From Chthoniobacteraceae bacterium (GTDB lineage Bacteria > Verrucomicrobiota > Verrucomicrobiia > Chthoniobacterales > Chthoniobacteraceae), in contig CANJPY010000011.1 of NCBI GenBank assembly GCA_947476255.1, positions 1-64,000 on the forward strand: DNA of 64,000 nt, given 5' to 3'. The translations under genes were made by a program, and so were the position numbers. Positions 7,295 to 18,200 of the stretch are shown here, piece after piece. The notes under the pieces were generated by a model. It was not told the DNA's origin. It saw nothing but the letters and a program-made list of their open reading frames with translations, and did not search any database. The number at the start of each line of letters is the position of its first letter. Position 1 is the first letter of the stretch.

Positions 7295-9577
7295 ATGTTG
7301 TCTTCCCTTCTACGTCTCCTCGGCCTCGATTCCACCGCTTCCATAGAGCGCGTGACGGACTGGATCTGGCGTGCCACTTCCCCCCTGCCCTCCTGGTTGC
7401 TCTGGCTGCTGATCCTCGCAGGACTCACCGCCGCCTGCCTCAATTTTCTGCGCCAGAACGTCATGACACTCGGCACGCGCGTGCTTCTGGCCGTCACCCG
7501 CGTGGCGGGAGTCGCCCTGCTGCTCCTCATGCTTTCTCAAATGGAGCTCGGACTCACCTTTGAGCGCACCCTCAAACCAACCGTCGCAATCCTCACCGAC
7601 ACCTCCGCCAGCATGGGCGTCGAAGACGCCGAGGGACCGGACGGCGCCCAAGGGACCACACGCCTCGCCGCCGCCCGTACCTTTGCAAATGTCCAACTCA
7701 AAGCGCTCGAGGAGAAAGCCGACGTCGTCCGGTACAACTTCGACTGGCGTCTGGAAGCTTTCCAACCCGATGCCAAAGCGCAACGCCCTACTCGCATCGT
7801 AGAGGCTGTCGCAGAAACCGCCCGCCGCGAAAACGATTTGCGCGCGATCGTGCTGCTTACCGATGGGAACGACACCGCTGGGGACAAGGGTGAACTGCTT
7901 GCCCCGCTCCTCAAGGCGCGCCAGTTGCCCGTTTTTCCCGTGGTCTTTGGCTCCGCTCAAGCCCCCAAACTTGCCCGGGTCAAAATCAACAGTGCGGCCG
8001 GATACGTGCGCCTGGGCGACGAACTGCGGGTGGCCGCAACCGTCTCGGCCAGTGAACTCGGCGAGCAGACAGTGCGTGTGCGCTTAATGGAAGACGGCCG
8101 CCCGGAGCCCCTTGCGACGCGTGAAAACGTGCGCCTGGGCAGCGAACCCGTGGACGTTGCCTTCGTCATCAAGCCGGAACGCGCGGGCGAAAAGAAATAC
8201 AGCGTGGTTTTGGACGGGGTCAAAAACAGTGTGAGCCAAAGCCTGCAGGTGGCGGAACATACGGTTAGCGTGCTCGACTCCAAAATCCGCGTCCTCTATC
8301 TCGATATTCCAAGGGATGAGCGCAAACTCATCGGACAGTGGTTGGCGCGCGATCCGGTGGTGGATCTGGCCACGCTGACGATGCTCCCCAAGGGCGGTTG
8401 GTACGCGCAAGGCGCTTTGCACCATAAAAATGCGGGCGAAGGACTCCCGGGCGCTGAAGCAGACCTGTACAAATACGACATCATCCTTTTAGGGGACATC
8501 CCGCGCTCCTACTTCCGCGAAGGCGGGGACGTTTCGGAAACAAAAATGCAATGGCTCGCGGAGTTTGTAAGCAGACGCGGAGGCGGGTTGGTGACGCTCG
8601 GCGGCCGCAATGTCTACGCGGCAGGGCAGTATCAGGACTCTGCACTCGCCCGGCTTTCTCCCTTTGTTATTGAAGCAACCAACGACCCCCAAGTCCCGAA
8701 ACCGTTCAAGCTTACGCCGACAGTGGCAGGCCTGAGTCATCCTTTGTTTTTGCTCGAAGCAGATCCCGCCGCAAATCGGGAAGCGTGGTTTGACCTCCCC
8801 ACGCTGGATGGCTGCAACCGCGTGGGCAAAGTAAAGCCCGGAGCCAGCCTGCTTGCGGTGCGTGACACGCCGGAAGGCCCGCTGCCTCTCATCGCAGTGC
8901 AGAGCGTGGGCAAAGGGCAGGTACTCGCCTTGGCGGCCGACACCACCTGGCGCTGGGAAATGATGCGTCCCGCTGTGGGCGAAGACTACTTCCGTAAATT
9001 CTGGGGCAATGCCATGCGCCAACTCGCTCCTGATCCACGCGTCGAACCGGATCGTCCGCAAATTCTTCGCCAACAATCCTCCGCCACAGTTGGACGCAGC
9101 ATCACCTTGTCCACCCGCCTCGTCGACTCCGTCTACCAGCCTGTGCGCGGCGCGGAGATTGTGGTGAAGGTCACCAGTCCAACCGGGCGTATCACCCGTT
9201 ACCTGCCCCGCGACGGACGGGATTCTCCGGGGCTTTACGAATATGAAATTGCCATCGACGAGGCCGGAGACTGGCAGGTGGATGTCACACACAAAGACAA
9301 AACCGTCACAGAAAAGATCACGGCAGGCACGGGGCTGGAGGAACTTGAAGACACACGCGCGAACCTCCCAGCGATGAGGGACTTCGCGCAAGCCACTGGC
9401 GGGCGTGTTTTCGCTTCGGCAGAGGCCTCGACGCTGTTGGAAGCCCTGGACCTTACCCCACGCAGAGTTTCTGAGTCCGCGGTAGTCGCCGTGTGGAACC
9501 TTCCGCTAACCATGGCGCTGATGATTGCAGTCGTTTGCCTGGACTGCTGGCTGCGCAAACGCAGGGGGATGGTTTAA
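7295..9577 (+). CDS. vWA-domain / glutamine amidotransferase-like membrane protein
   Basis: N-terminal TMs, MIDAS ILTDTSASMG, GATase-like SRRGGGLVTLGGRNVYAAGQY, C-terminal TM. Confidence 0.8.
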   Translation: MLSSLLRLLGLDSTASIERVTDWIWRATSPLPSWLLWLLILAGLTAACLNFLRQNVMTLGTRVLLAVTRVAGVALLLLMLSQMELGLTFERTLKPTVAILTDTSASMGVEDAEGPDGAQGTTRLAAARTFANVQLKALEEKADVVRYNFDWRLEAFQPDAKAQRPTRIVEAVAETARRENDLRAIVLLTDGNDTAGDKGELLAPLLKARQLPVFPVVFGSAQAPKLARVKINSAAGYVRLGDELRVAATVSASELGEQTVRVRLMEDGRPEPLATRENVRLGSEPVDVAFVIKPERAGEKKYSVVLDGVKNSVSQSLQVAEHTVSVLDSKIRVLYLDIPRDERKLIGQWLARDPVVDLATLTMLPKGGWYAQGALHHKNAGEGLPGAEADLYKYDIILLGDIPRSYFREGGDVSETKMQWLAEFVSRRGGGLVTLGGRNVYAAGQYQDSALARLSPFVIEATNDPQVPKPFKLTPTVAGLSHPLFLLEADPAANREAWFDLPTLDGCNRVGKVKPGASLLAVRDTPEGPLPLIAVQSVGKGQVLALAADTTWRWEMMRPAVGEDYFRKFWGNAMRQLAPDPRVEPDRPQILRQQSSATVGRSITLSTRLVDSVYQPVRGAEIVVKVTSPTGRITRYLPRDGRDSPGLYEYEIAIDEAGDWQVDVTHKDKTVTEKITAGTGLEELEDTRANLPAMRDFAQATGGRVFASAEASTLLEALDLTPRRVSESAVVAVWNLPLTMALMIAVVCLDCWLRKRRGMV

Positions 9578-9595
9578 ACGCCAAATGCACCGGCC

Positions 9596-11419
9596 ATGAG
9601 CACCGATACTTTTTCCACCCATCTCCAAAGTCTCAGCGACGCGATCGCACGCTTCGGGCATTTCCGCAAGCGTTGGAGCGTTCTGAACGGCATCGCAAGC
9701 GCCATCGTCATAGGCCCCGGCGCGCTGCTGCTGTGGGCGGTTCTGGATTGGGCATTCAAGCTGCCTGCATGGCCTCTTTTTATCCTTTTCGTGGTCGCTT
9801 TTCTTTATGGATGCGTCGCAGGCGTGACCCGCCTCGCACCTCCCCTGCTGCGAAAGGTCCGCCTCGAACAGGAAGCCGGCGTAATTGAGGCCCTTCATGG
9901 CCAGCTGGATAACCAAATCATTGGCTCCCTCCAACTAGGCCGGGAAGTCCTCGCCTCCCGCTCCACGGACAAACACCTTGGCTACTCTCCGGCTTTTGTC
10001 GCCGCGCTGTTGTCCCAAGCGGAACAAAAAATCACCGCTCTTCGTCCAGAAACACTGGTGGACCTCTCGCGCGCCAAACGGGCGCTCTGGGGAGCGCTCG
10101 TCATTGGCGGCGCAATCGCTGCAAGCGTTGTCTTCGCCCCGGAGCTGCTTCAGGACCGCGCGCAGCGTCTTGCCGTCGCATATGCCACCGTCCTTGACGC
10201 CCTTTTCCCCGTGGACATGCAGGTGACTCCGGGGAATGTCGCCGTCGTCAGGGGGCGCCCCGTTTCACTGAGCGTTGATGCCCGCGGCGCGCGCCGTCCT
10301 GAAATCCTTCTGCACCGGATGGATCTGAAGACCCAAAAAACATCGGTCGACACGCTGGCTCTTGAACAACGCCAAGCCGTCATGGCCATTGCCAGTGCCA
10401 CGGAATCCTTCCAGTACAGTTTTGAATACGCAGGACGCCGCACTGCCACCTATCAAGTTCTCGTCGATGACCTGCCTGAAATCAGTGCGATCAACTACGA
10501 ACTGTCTCCTCCCGCCTACACAGGACAACCCGCGCGCACCCTCACGGGGCGCCTTCCTCGCATCGGTGGTCTGGCGGGCACCACGGCTCTGGTGAGTTTC
10601 GCTGCCACAACGGAACTCCACCCTGAACTCTGTTATGTCGAGTGGGCGGATGGTTCCAAACAAACGCTTTCCATTAGCGGCCGTTTCGCGCATTTCAGCT
10701 TCACGCTCGACAAACCCGACCGCGCAACCCTTCACATTTCAGGAGTGCTGGGCAAAGGGTTTGAGATGGAAAAGCCTCTCAGCTTTGAGCTCGCCGTACA
10801 ACGCGACGAACCGCCTTCCATTCAAGTCCAACTTAAAAACCGCCAGCTCACCATGCTGGCGGAAGAAGCCGCAAACTTCGCTCTCGACTGGACTGCGGAG
10901 GATGACTTCGGCGTTTCCGAGATCGTCTTGGAGTACCGGATAGACACCATCGACGCACTTCTGGGCCGCCCCAATCGCGACGGCAGCGTCCCACGCCGCA
11001 TCGAACCCGCACGCGACCGCGTCAAAGGCCGCTTTGCGGAAATGTTCAAGACACTGAATCCCCCGCTACTCCCGGGAGACAGAATCACACTCACGCTTAC
11101 CGCCAAGGATAACAACACCGAAACAGGTCCGGGCGTCGGCAAATCCCTGCCCGTGGAAATCGTTGTGGTCCGCCCGGATCTGTCCGGATTCACCGAACAA
11201 CAATTCTCCTTCGGCGCCCAATCTCTTCTAGGCGGACTCAAAAAGCTCAACCGCGCCACCGATCTCCTCGTGGATCCCGACAAAACCGTACGCACCGAAA
11301 AAGCGCAGGCGATCGACAAACAGGCCCTCAAGGTTCGCTCAGGTCAGGAGTCTTGGCCGACCTCAAACGGCGATGCTGTCGCCGATTACTTCAACCTACT
11401 CAGTGGAGGCAACCGATGA
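9596..11419 (+). CDS. DUF4175-like membrane protein
   Basis: Two N-terminal TMs, long extracytoplasmic Ig-like region (PPAYTGQPARTLTGRLPRIGGLAGT, EDDFGVSEIVLEYRI); position next to DUF4159. Confidence 0.6.
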   Translation: MSTDTFSTHLQSLSDAIARFGHFRKRWSVLNGIASAIVIGPGALLLWAVLDWAFKLPAWPLFILFVVAFLYGCVAGVTRLAPPLLRKVRLEQEAGVIEALHGQLDNQIIGSLQLGREVLASRSTDKHLGYSPAFVAALLSQAEQKITALRPETLVDLSRAKRALWGALVIGGAIAASVVFAPELLQDRAQRLAVAYATVLDALFPVDMQVTPGNVAVVRGRPVSLSVDARGARRPEILLHRMDLKTQKTSVDTLALEQRQAVMAIASATESFQYSFEYAGRRTATYQVLVDDLPEISAINYELSPPAYTGQPARTLTGRLPRIGGLAGTTALVSFAATTELHPELCYVEWADGSKQTLSISGRFAHFSFTLDKPDRATLHISGVLGKGFEMEKPLSFELAVQRDEPPSIQVQLKNRQLTMLAEEAANFALDWTAEDDFGVSEIVLEYRIDTIDALLGRPNRDGSVPRRIEPARDRVKGRFAEMFKTLNPPLLPGDRITLTLTAKDNNTETGPGVGKSLPVEIVVVRPDLSGFTEQQFSFGAQSLLGGLKKLNRATDLLVDPDKTVRTEKAQAIDKQALKVRSGQESWPTSNGDAVADYFNLLSGGNR

Positions 11420-12270
11420 AACATCCCGTTATTTCCGGAATTCCCGCCCTTCAAAATCTCACCACAAACAGCATGCGCGTTCTAGTATTCGCTGTTGGAA
11501 CAATTTGCGTTTGCTCTTTGGACTCCCATGCCGGGTCTTGGGCCGAGCGCACTGGGAAACTCAATCGCACCGAAGTTTCCGCAGAGGATGCCAAGAACCG
11601 TGGCGCCGATGACGACAAGGACGCTAGAAACAAGGTGTGTGTGCGTAGCATTAAACCCGCAATGCCCGGGGTGGATTGGAACACTGACCCTTCCGCCATT
11701 CCCTACATGATTTACCAGATCGGAAAACGCACCGACCTGCCCACCTACACGCGCACGGATGGTCTGGATATCGGCTCGGATGAACTCTTTGAGAGCACAC
11801 TCATCTACCTCACCTCGCACGGCCGCTGGAGCTTTAATGAAAAAGAAACAGAGAACGTGTCCCGCTGGCTCGAACGGGGCGGCACCCTCCTGCTAGACGA
11901 TTGTTACCTGCGCGGCAGCGCCTTCGCAGACAGTGTCCGGCCCGAGGTCTCCAAAATGATCCTGGGCTGCGAACCACGCATGCTCCTCAAAGACGACCCC
12001 ATCGTCTCCGACAGCTTCCGCATGGTTTACCCAACTCCCTGGCCGGGTGAAGCCAATTTCGAAAACCGCACCTGGCAGTACTTCCTGTGCCAGAATCGCC
12101 CCGCCGTGTTTTTCAGCCCCAACGACGACGGTTGCGGTTGGGAAATCAGCTCCCCTCCCAGCGCCTCCAACCCCATCGGCGAAGGAATCGGCCACGGCGG
12201 CGACAACCGCCAGCGCGAAATCATGTACCAGTGGATGACCAACTGGTTGCTGTTTGCCTACACGCATTAA
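11416..12270 (+). CDS. DUF4159 domain secreted protein
   Basis: Signal peptide; IYLTSHGRWSFNEKETENVSRWLERGGTLLLDDC typical of DUF4159. ATGA overlap with upstream gene. Confidence 0.8.
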   Translation: MKHPVISGIPALQNLTTNSMRVLVFAVGTICVCSLDSHAGSWAERTGKLNRTEVSAEDAKNRGADDDKDARNKVCVRSIKPAMPGVDWNTDPSAIPYMIYQIGKRTDLPTYTRTDGLDIGSDELFESTLIYLTSHGRWSFNEKETENVSRWLERGGTLLLDDCYLRGSAFADSVRPEVSKMILGCEPRMLLKDDPIVSDSFRMVYPTPWPGEANFENRTWQYFLCQNRPAVFFSPNDDGCGWEISSPPSASNPIGEGIGHGGDNRQREIMYQWMTNWLLFAYTH

Positions 12271-12271
12271 A

Positions 12272-15200
12272 ATGACCAAGGATTCTCCACGCATCTCTTC
12301 GCACCCCCGCGTGCGCCAGGGACTCCACCTGACTCTGGCCGCAGCCTTCGCATGGCTCTTACTGCCCATGTGTGCAAGCTCGGGCAAAGAGGTGGAACTG
12401 CGCCTGGTCCGGCACGACCAACCCGAGGTCACCGTCGACAAACTCGAGAAGCAAACCCCCATCACCAATCCCGTCTCCACAGCCCGCGGCGTGGAAATGA
12501 TGAAAATTGGCGTCGACTACACCGGCTGGGGCAGAAACATCCTTTTGGACGGACAGCCCGTCTTTGAACGCTACTTCCAAGGCAAATACATCGACCGTCT
12601 CCCCGTCGCCAAACCCGACTTGAAACCGGGCGATCACACCATTTGGCCCGGCAACCATGTGTTCACGGTCGCCGCCGATGGTTCAATCACGACCAAGAGC
12701 ACTGAGCTGCTTCTCGAAAACGGCGTCGTTAAAATCAAATGCTACCCGGTGACCCTGCGGGCCTTTGTCGCCAATCCGGATGAAGCGGATCTGCCCATGA
12801 CCATGCGGATTACGCCGCTGCCCAACCTCACACTGCGCGACGCCGGTAACGCTGAAAAAAACGCACCCAAGACGCCGTCTGCCAAAAGCAATGCCCTCGA
12901 TTTACTTCCAGAGTTCGACAAATTCGCGCCCCTCACCTTGTGGCTTCCCGCCAATATCGAAGGCAGCGGCTACTTGGTGCACCCCATCGGGTTAACCTTT
13001 CATCTGAGCGCCACCGGAGTCACTGCCGGGGCCGCAGGAGGACAGAGCGTCAAGGGCCTGCGCGTGGAAAACGGACTCATTGAAATTCCCCTGAATCACT
13101 TTCCTGTCATTGGCGACCAGGGGTCCAAGGTGGTGCTCACTGGCGTGGAGCAACTCACTTGGAACAGGGGCGAAGCTGGGCAGCGCAAACAGGTCACCCT
13201 TTATCCCAGAAAGGAGTCCTTTGAGTTCCTCATTACCAAACCGGGGCCCGCTCTTTCTCTTTCAACGGACACGCTTCCCTTCAAATCCTTCCGCGTCGAC
13301 ATTCCGGATGCGGCCAATGGTTCCCAACGAGCCCTTGTGGCGGAACTCGCCGAGCGTCATTTCACCCCCGGAGCCATCTTCTCCGCCCGCGTACGCGCCC
13401 TCGACGCCACCCCGGCGCACACCGCTTTGACGCTTCAAAACAAAACCCGTGCAGCAGCAGCGCTGGCGACAAAGAATCTCCAAACCCTGCAGGCTGCGAG
13501 CGCTCAAGCCGAACAGGCTGCGAAAGCCGCCGCCGCAAAAGAAGAAGCCGCGAAACGCGCCGTGGAACCCGTCAAGTTCAAGGCCGCGGACACGGCGGCG
13601 GCTCTTGGGGCTGCGAACGCAAAACTGGCAGAAGCCAACGCGGCTGCGGAGAAGGCAAAACAAGCTTTCGAGAACGCAAACCAGACCGCTGAACAACTCA
13701 AAAAGGAAGTCGCCGAAGCCACTGCTCTGGCTGAAACCGCCAAGAAAAACGCGCCTCTCGCTGTCAAAGCAGCACAGGCCGCGCCCACCGATGAAGTTCT
13801 CAAAAAGGCGGCCGCGGACGCTGCCAAACTTGCAACCGATACGGCCAAAGCTCTGGACGACATCAGGAAGAAATTCGACGAGGCATCCAAAACGGCCAAA
13901 GCCGCCCAGTCGATCCTTCCGACCCTCGCAAAACCAGTCGCAGATGCGACGGCAAATCTCGCGAAGGTGGAGAAAACCTTGGCGGCTCTCCCAGTGGTTA
14001 CCGATCCGGTTGGTGGCGATTTGGAGGATGCAAAACGCGAGTTGGCCGCAGCACAGAAGGCGAGCGAGGATGCCCTTAAAGCGGCCGAAGCAAGCAAGGC
14101 GCCGTTGCTGGATGCCACTGAAACCGTGCGAGTGGCCAAAGAAGCCTTCGACGCAGCCACTCAAAAACTTGAGGCCGACGCGCCTCTCAACCCTTTGGAC
14201 AAAGCCGCGGGCTATGCGCAGTTACAAGCTTATGGCAGCACCGAGTGGCAGACGCTCAAGAGCGAAACGGGAGCTGATGGCGAACTCAAGGTCAGCCTTC
14301 CAAACGCGGAAAACGGCGTCTATCGCCTGCGCCTTGGCGTGCACGTCACTGGCGGCTCCCCTCTCTTTGCCGAACAATGGATTTCCATCGCAACGCCCCA
14401 ACCCTTCGGGATCGGCGTCTTCACCCAGCGTGGCCGGAGCACCTTTTACAGAGGGGAATCGTTTTGGCTCGGAGTTGCTGCGCTTGGCAAGGAAAGCCTG
14501 CCCACAGGGACCATGGAGCTGGACTTGGTCGACTCCAATGGAAAGCGCATCCCCGTCTTGCGCGAGCAGACTGCCGCTGCGCGCAAACAACAGACGTTTA
14601 TTGCCCGGCTCGACGGGACTCAAAGCCTCGGTTTGGCCGCCGGTCGCTATCGGGTTGAGGCAAGGTTTGGGGGCAAAACCGCCTCAGCGCAGGTTCTCGA
14701 TATCATCGAACCCGAACCCAAAACCCATTTCACCAACCTTCTCAACGGAAAGTACAATGTCTTGGGCACTGGTCCCGGACCAGTGGGCTATTCGCACACG
14801 ATAAAATCTGGAAAGGGAGCCGAGGACCTTGTCTCCGAAATCACTGCCATGGGCTACAACGCCTTTATGGGGATGGATTACTCCATGAGTCGGGTACACC
14901 GCCATGGGCTCGATCTGGAACAACTGGTACGTGAACGTCCCGAGCTGGGACCATGGGAGAGTTATTACCAACCCAGCGGCCGGGACCGTTTTTTAAACGC
15001 CGCGCTGGGCAAAAATCTTCGCTTTTACGAAGACCTTTTCACCCAACACGACGCAATGCTGCCGCGGGATCCCCAGATTCTCGATGCGTGCGACCGTTTC
15101 GCGAGTTTGGAAACAGCGGCGCTGCGCCACAGTCCCGCGTTTCATGGATTGTGTTTGTATGACGAACTTTACAACTCCGGCGATACCGACGCACCGCCGG

Positions 15201-18200
15201 CGGTCGTGGCCATGTTCTTTAAGGCCCAGGAAATGGCCTACCGCGCCAAACACCCCGGACTCACCAGTGCCGACGCCGCCAAAGCTCTGGACCGCTTCAC
15301 CAGCAGACCCCTCGGCCAACGCCGGTTCGAGGATCTCGCCAAGTTCCGAACCTGGGCAGACCATGAGGACAGCGACTGGCGCACCTTTTCCGACCGGTTA
15401 TCCCTTTCCATTAAGTCCGTGGAACCGCGCACAAAGCTTTGGACACAGTACCGGGCCTTTGGCGGCAACGGCGACAATATCGCCCCCAACGGCCTTGCTT
15501 CAGACGTCTTTGGCTCACTCGATATCGCTGCAACGGTCATGTACAAAGATGGGGGCACCGGTGACCGCCCCGTCTTTGCTCCCATGATGGCGGACGTCCT
15601 CCGCACCCGTGAGGACATGCCTGTTTGGACGCAAATCCACAATTTTCACGGGGGCGGACTTTACGGCGCCCATTTATTCCGCCAGGCAATGTTCGGTCTC
15701 TCCCAGAAAATCGACGGTCTCAGTTATTTTACCCTGGATCACAATCCGATTGCCCCCTCTCCAACTGACAATCGCGACACTGTCCGCGACATTGCCGCGA
15801 CCCTTTTAACGCCCTACGGCGACTTCTTCTCCTCCCTCCAAAAGGGCTACAAAAAAGTGGCCATCTTGTACTCGCGCGAGTCCGCCCATCTGGTGCAACG
15901 CAAACAAAACAAGCTCAACCATACGGTCGAAGGCCTTTGGGTGGCCTGCATGCGCGCGGGATTTCCCGCCGATTTTATTTATGACAGTACTTTGCGAAAT
16001 CCAAAGGCCGTCGACTACGATGTCATTTTCGCTCCGGGTTACGCCTTTGAAGATGAGGCTTCCCCGGACATTCTCGAAGGCCTCAAACAGCTGGTATCCG
16101 CCGGAAAAACCGTCGTGGTCGAACGTTCCAGCAAACTACCCTTGGAGGGGATCTCGCGCCTGGACTCTGAGCTCGACGAATACGACGACAAAGTTGGCGG
16201 CGCGTTCCCACGCTATGTCGATTTCGAAAGCGAGATGGTTTGGAACCAAAGCGAACAAACCACCAAACTCGTCCGCGATTTTCTAAGCAAGAAAATAAAA
16301 CCGGCCGCAGAACACAGTCTTCTTGTCGGTCCCGACTGGCTGCGTCGGGGAAAAGGCGAATTCCTGGTCCTCTCAAACTTCGCCCCGACCAAGTTCACGG
16401 ACCTCCACAAAACCCTTTATCAGGCTCCCGATAAACCCCTGCTCCGGTTCCCAATCCGGCCAGCGCATTGCTACGACGTTCTCGAAATGCGCCCGGTTCC
16501 GCTCAAAACCGAAGGCGAGTGGATGCGTATGGAGGCCGACATGACGCATCTAGCCGGCAAGGTGTTCGCCTTCCTGCCCGCCCCGATTGACAAGGTTTCC
16601 TTGCAGGCAAACGCAAATCTTGCCGCCGGAGCGGACCTTAGTTTCCAGGCTTTTGTTTCCGACGGTGCGGGCGCTCCGATCGATGCGGCCTTCCCTCTGG
16701 AAATCACTTTGCGCGATCCCGAAGGGAACGTTCAGTTGCACATCTTCCGGGCTGCCACGCCTGCTTTTGAATCAGCGTGGCGCATCCCTGTCAATGCGCT
16801 CGGAGGGGCCTGGAAATTGACGGTGCGCGAACTCATCAGCGGCGCTTCCAATGAGGCCCAAGTGACGGTGAGCGCCAATCCGGCTCCCGCCATCGCAGCA
16901 ACCGTGGACAAACGCCCCGTATGGCTGCATGACGCAGATAAGCTGCAAGCCTTCCTCGCGGTTCCTGCCGCCCCCGGAACCTCTCCCGCTCCGGAGATTT
17001 TGATCGCGGTGGACAATGAACAGCCCTGGTGCAAAGCGCAGGCAGAGGCGTTGGCGAGCGGACTCGCTCAACGCGGGCGTGCGGCTAAAGTCGTCAAGCT
17101 CTCAGACGTCCTGCGCATTCCCAACGCTTGGGACAAAATACCGGTGCTCGACGGTGGCCGCTTGTGGCGGGGCGAGTTGGTTGATCCAGGACTCTTTGTC
17201 GATGCGCCACTCATTTTGTTGGGCAAACGTTACGAAAACCGCCTCATCGAGGCTCTCGTCCGGCGCGACGTCCTCGCCGAGGTGCCTTCGACCCACATGC
17301 CAGCTCCGGGCCGGGCGATTGTGGGTTGGACCCGCCGCGCCTTCTCCAACTTCCACGACACTGTCTCCATATTCGCCAATGACGAAGAAGGGCTCAAGGA
17401 GGGCATTCGCGCTTTCCTCGCTTCCTCTCCAGAGAGTTCCGAACCTGCCTTCAAAAAACTCGCGACGGCGTCCTTTTCCAAAAATGCGTTGAGCGCAGCC
17501 GTCACTACGGCGAAGGCTCCCACCACGTTGCGCGACATGTTGAGCTCCGAAGACCGGATCCGTGCCGTCGATCTGGATCCAAAAACCGGCAGGGTTCTCG
17601 CAAGCACGTTTGGATTCGGTCACAACCTCTTCTGTTTCGGACCCGACGGCGCGCTGCTCTGGAGGCAGTTTCTGCCTGACCACAACGTGTACTTCGCGAA
17701 GTGGTGCGACCAAGGCAAGCGCGTGGTTGCCGCCACGGGACAGGGCCATTTTCTTTTCCTGCTCAACGCCGCTGACGGCACGGTTTACAAAAAAATCAGC
17801 TCCACGGAATGGCCCAAATTCCACTGGGTTAATCTAGAGGGAGCCGAGAACACCGAACTGCAGATTGTCGTGAATGAACCGCTCAGGCAAGTTCTTGTGG
17901 GAGGCCGTACCGGCCTCATGGCGCTGGATTTTGAGGGTAAAAAAATGTGGTTCCACGATCGGGCCGCGGCCATCGCGGCTTATCCCAAGGAGGCCGAACA
18001 AACCAAAGCGGCAGCCTTCGGCAGAAGCCTGCATGTCGGTAATTTTGCCCTCCACAAAGACGGCACTCGGCTCGTTCTTAGTGAGGAGCTTATTATCGGG
18101 GCAACCCCGGGCGATGCAGCGGGAGAAATCTTCGACTTGTGGGCGCACATCCCCAAGATTTTGGACGCACGCTCTGGCAAAGTTCTTCTGGAAAACACCG

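Noticed and set aside
13262-14804. Overlapping ORFs 13262..14164 -, 13504..14160 - and 13449..14804 +
   Set aside because: Alternate frames of the Ala-rich coiled-coil coding region; low-complexity composition creates long stop-free frames.
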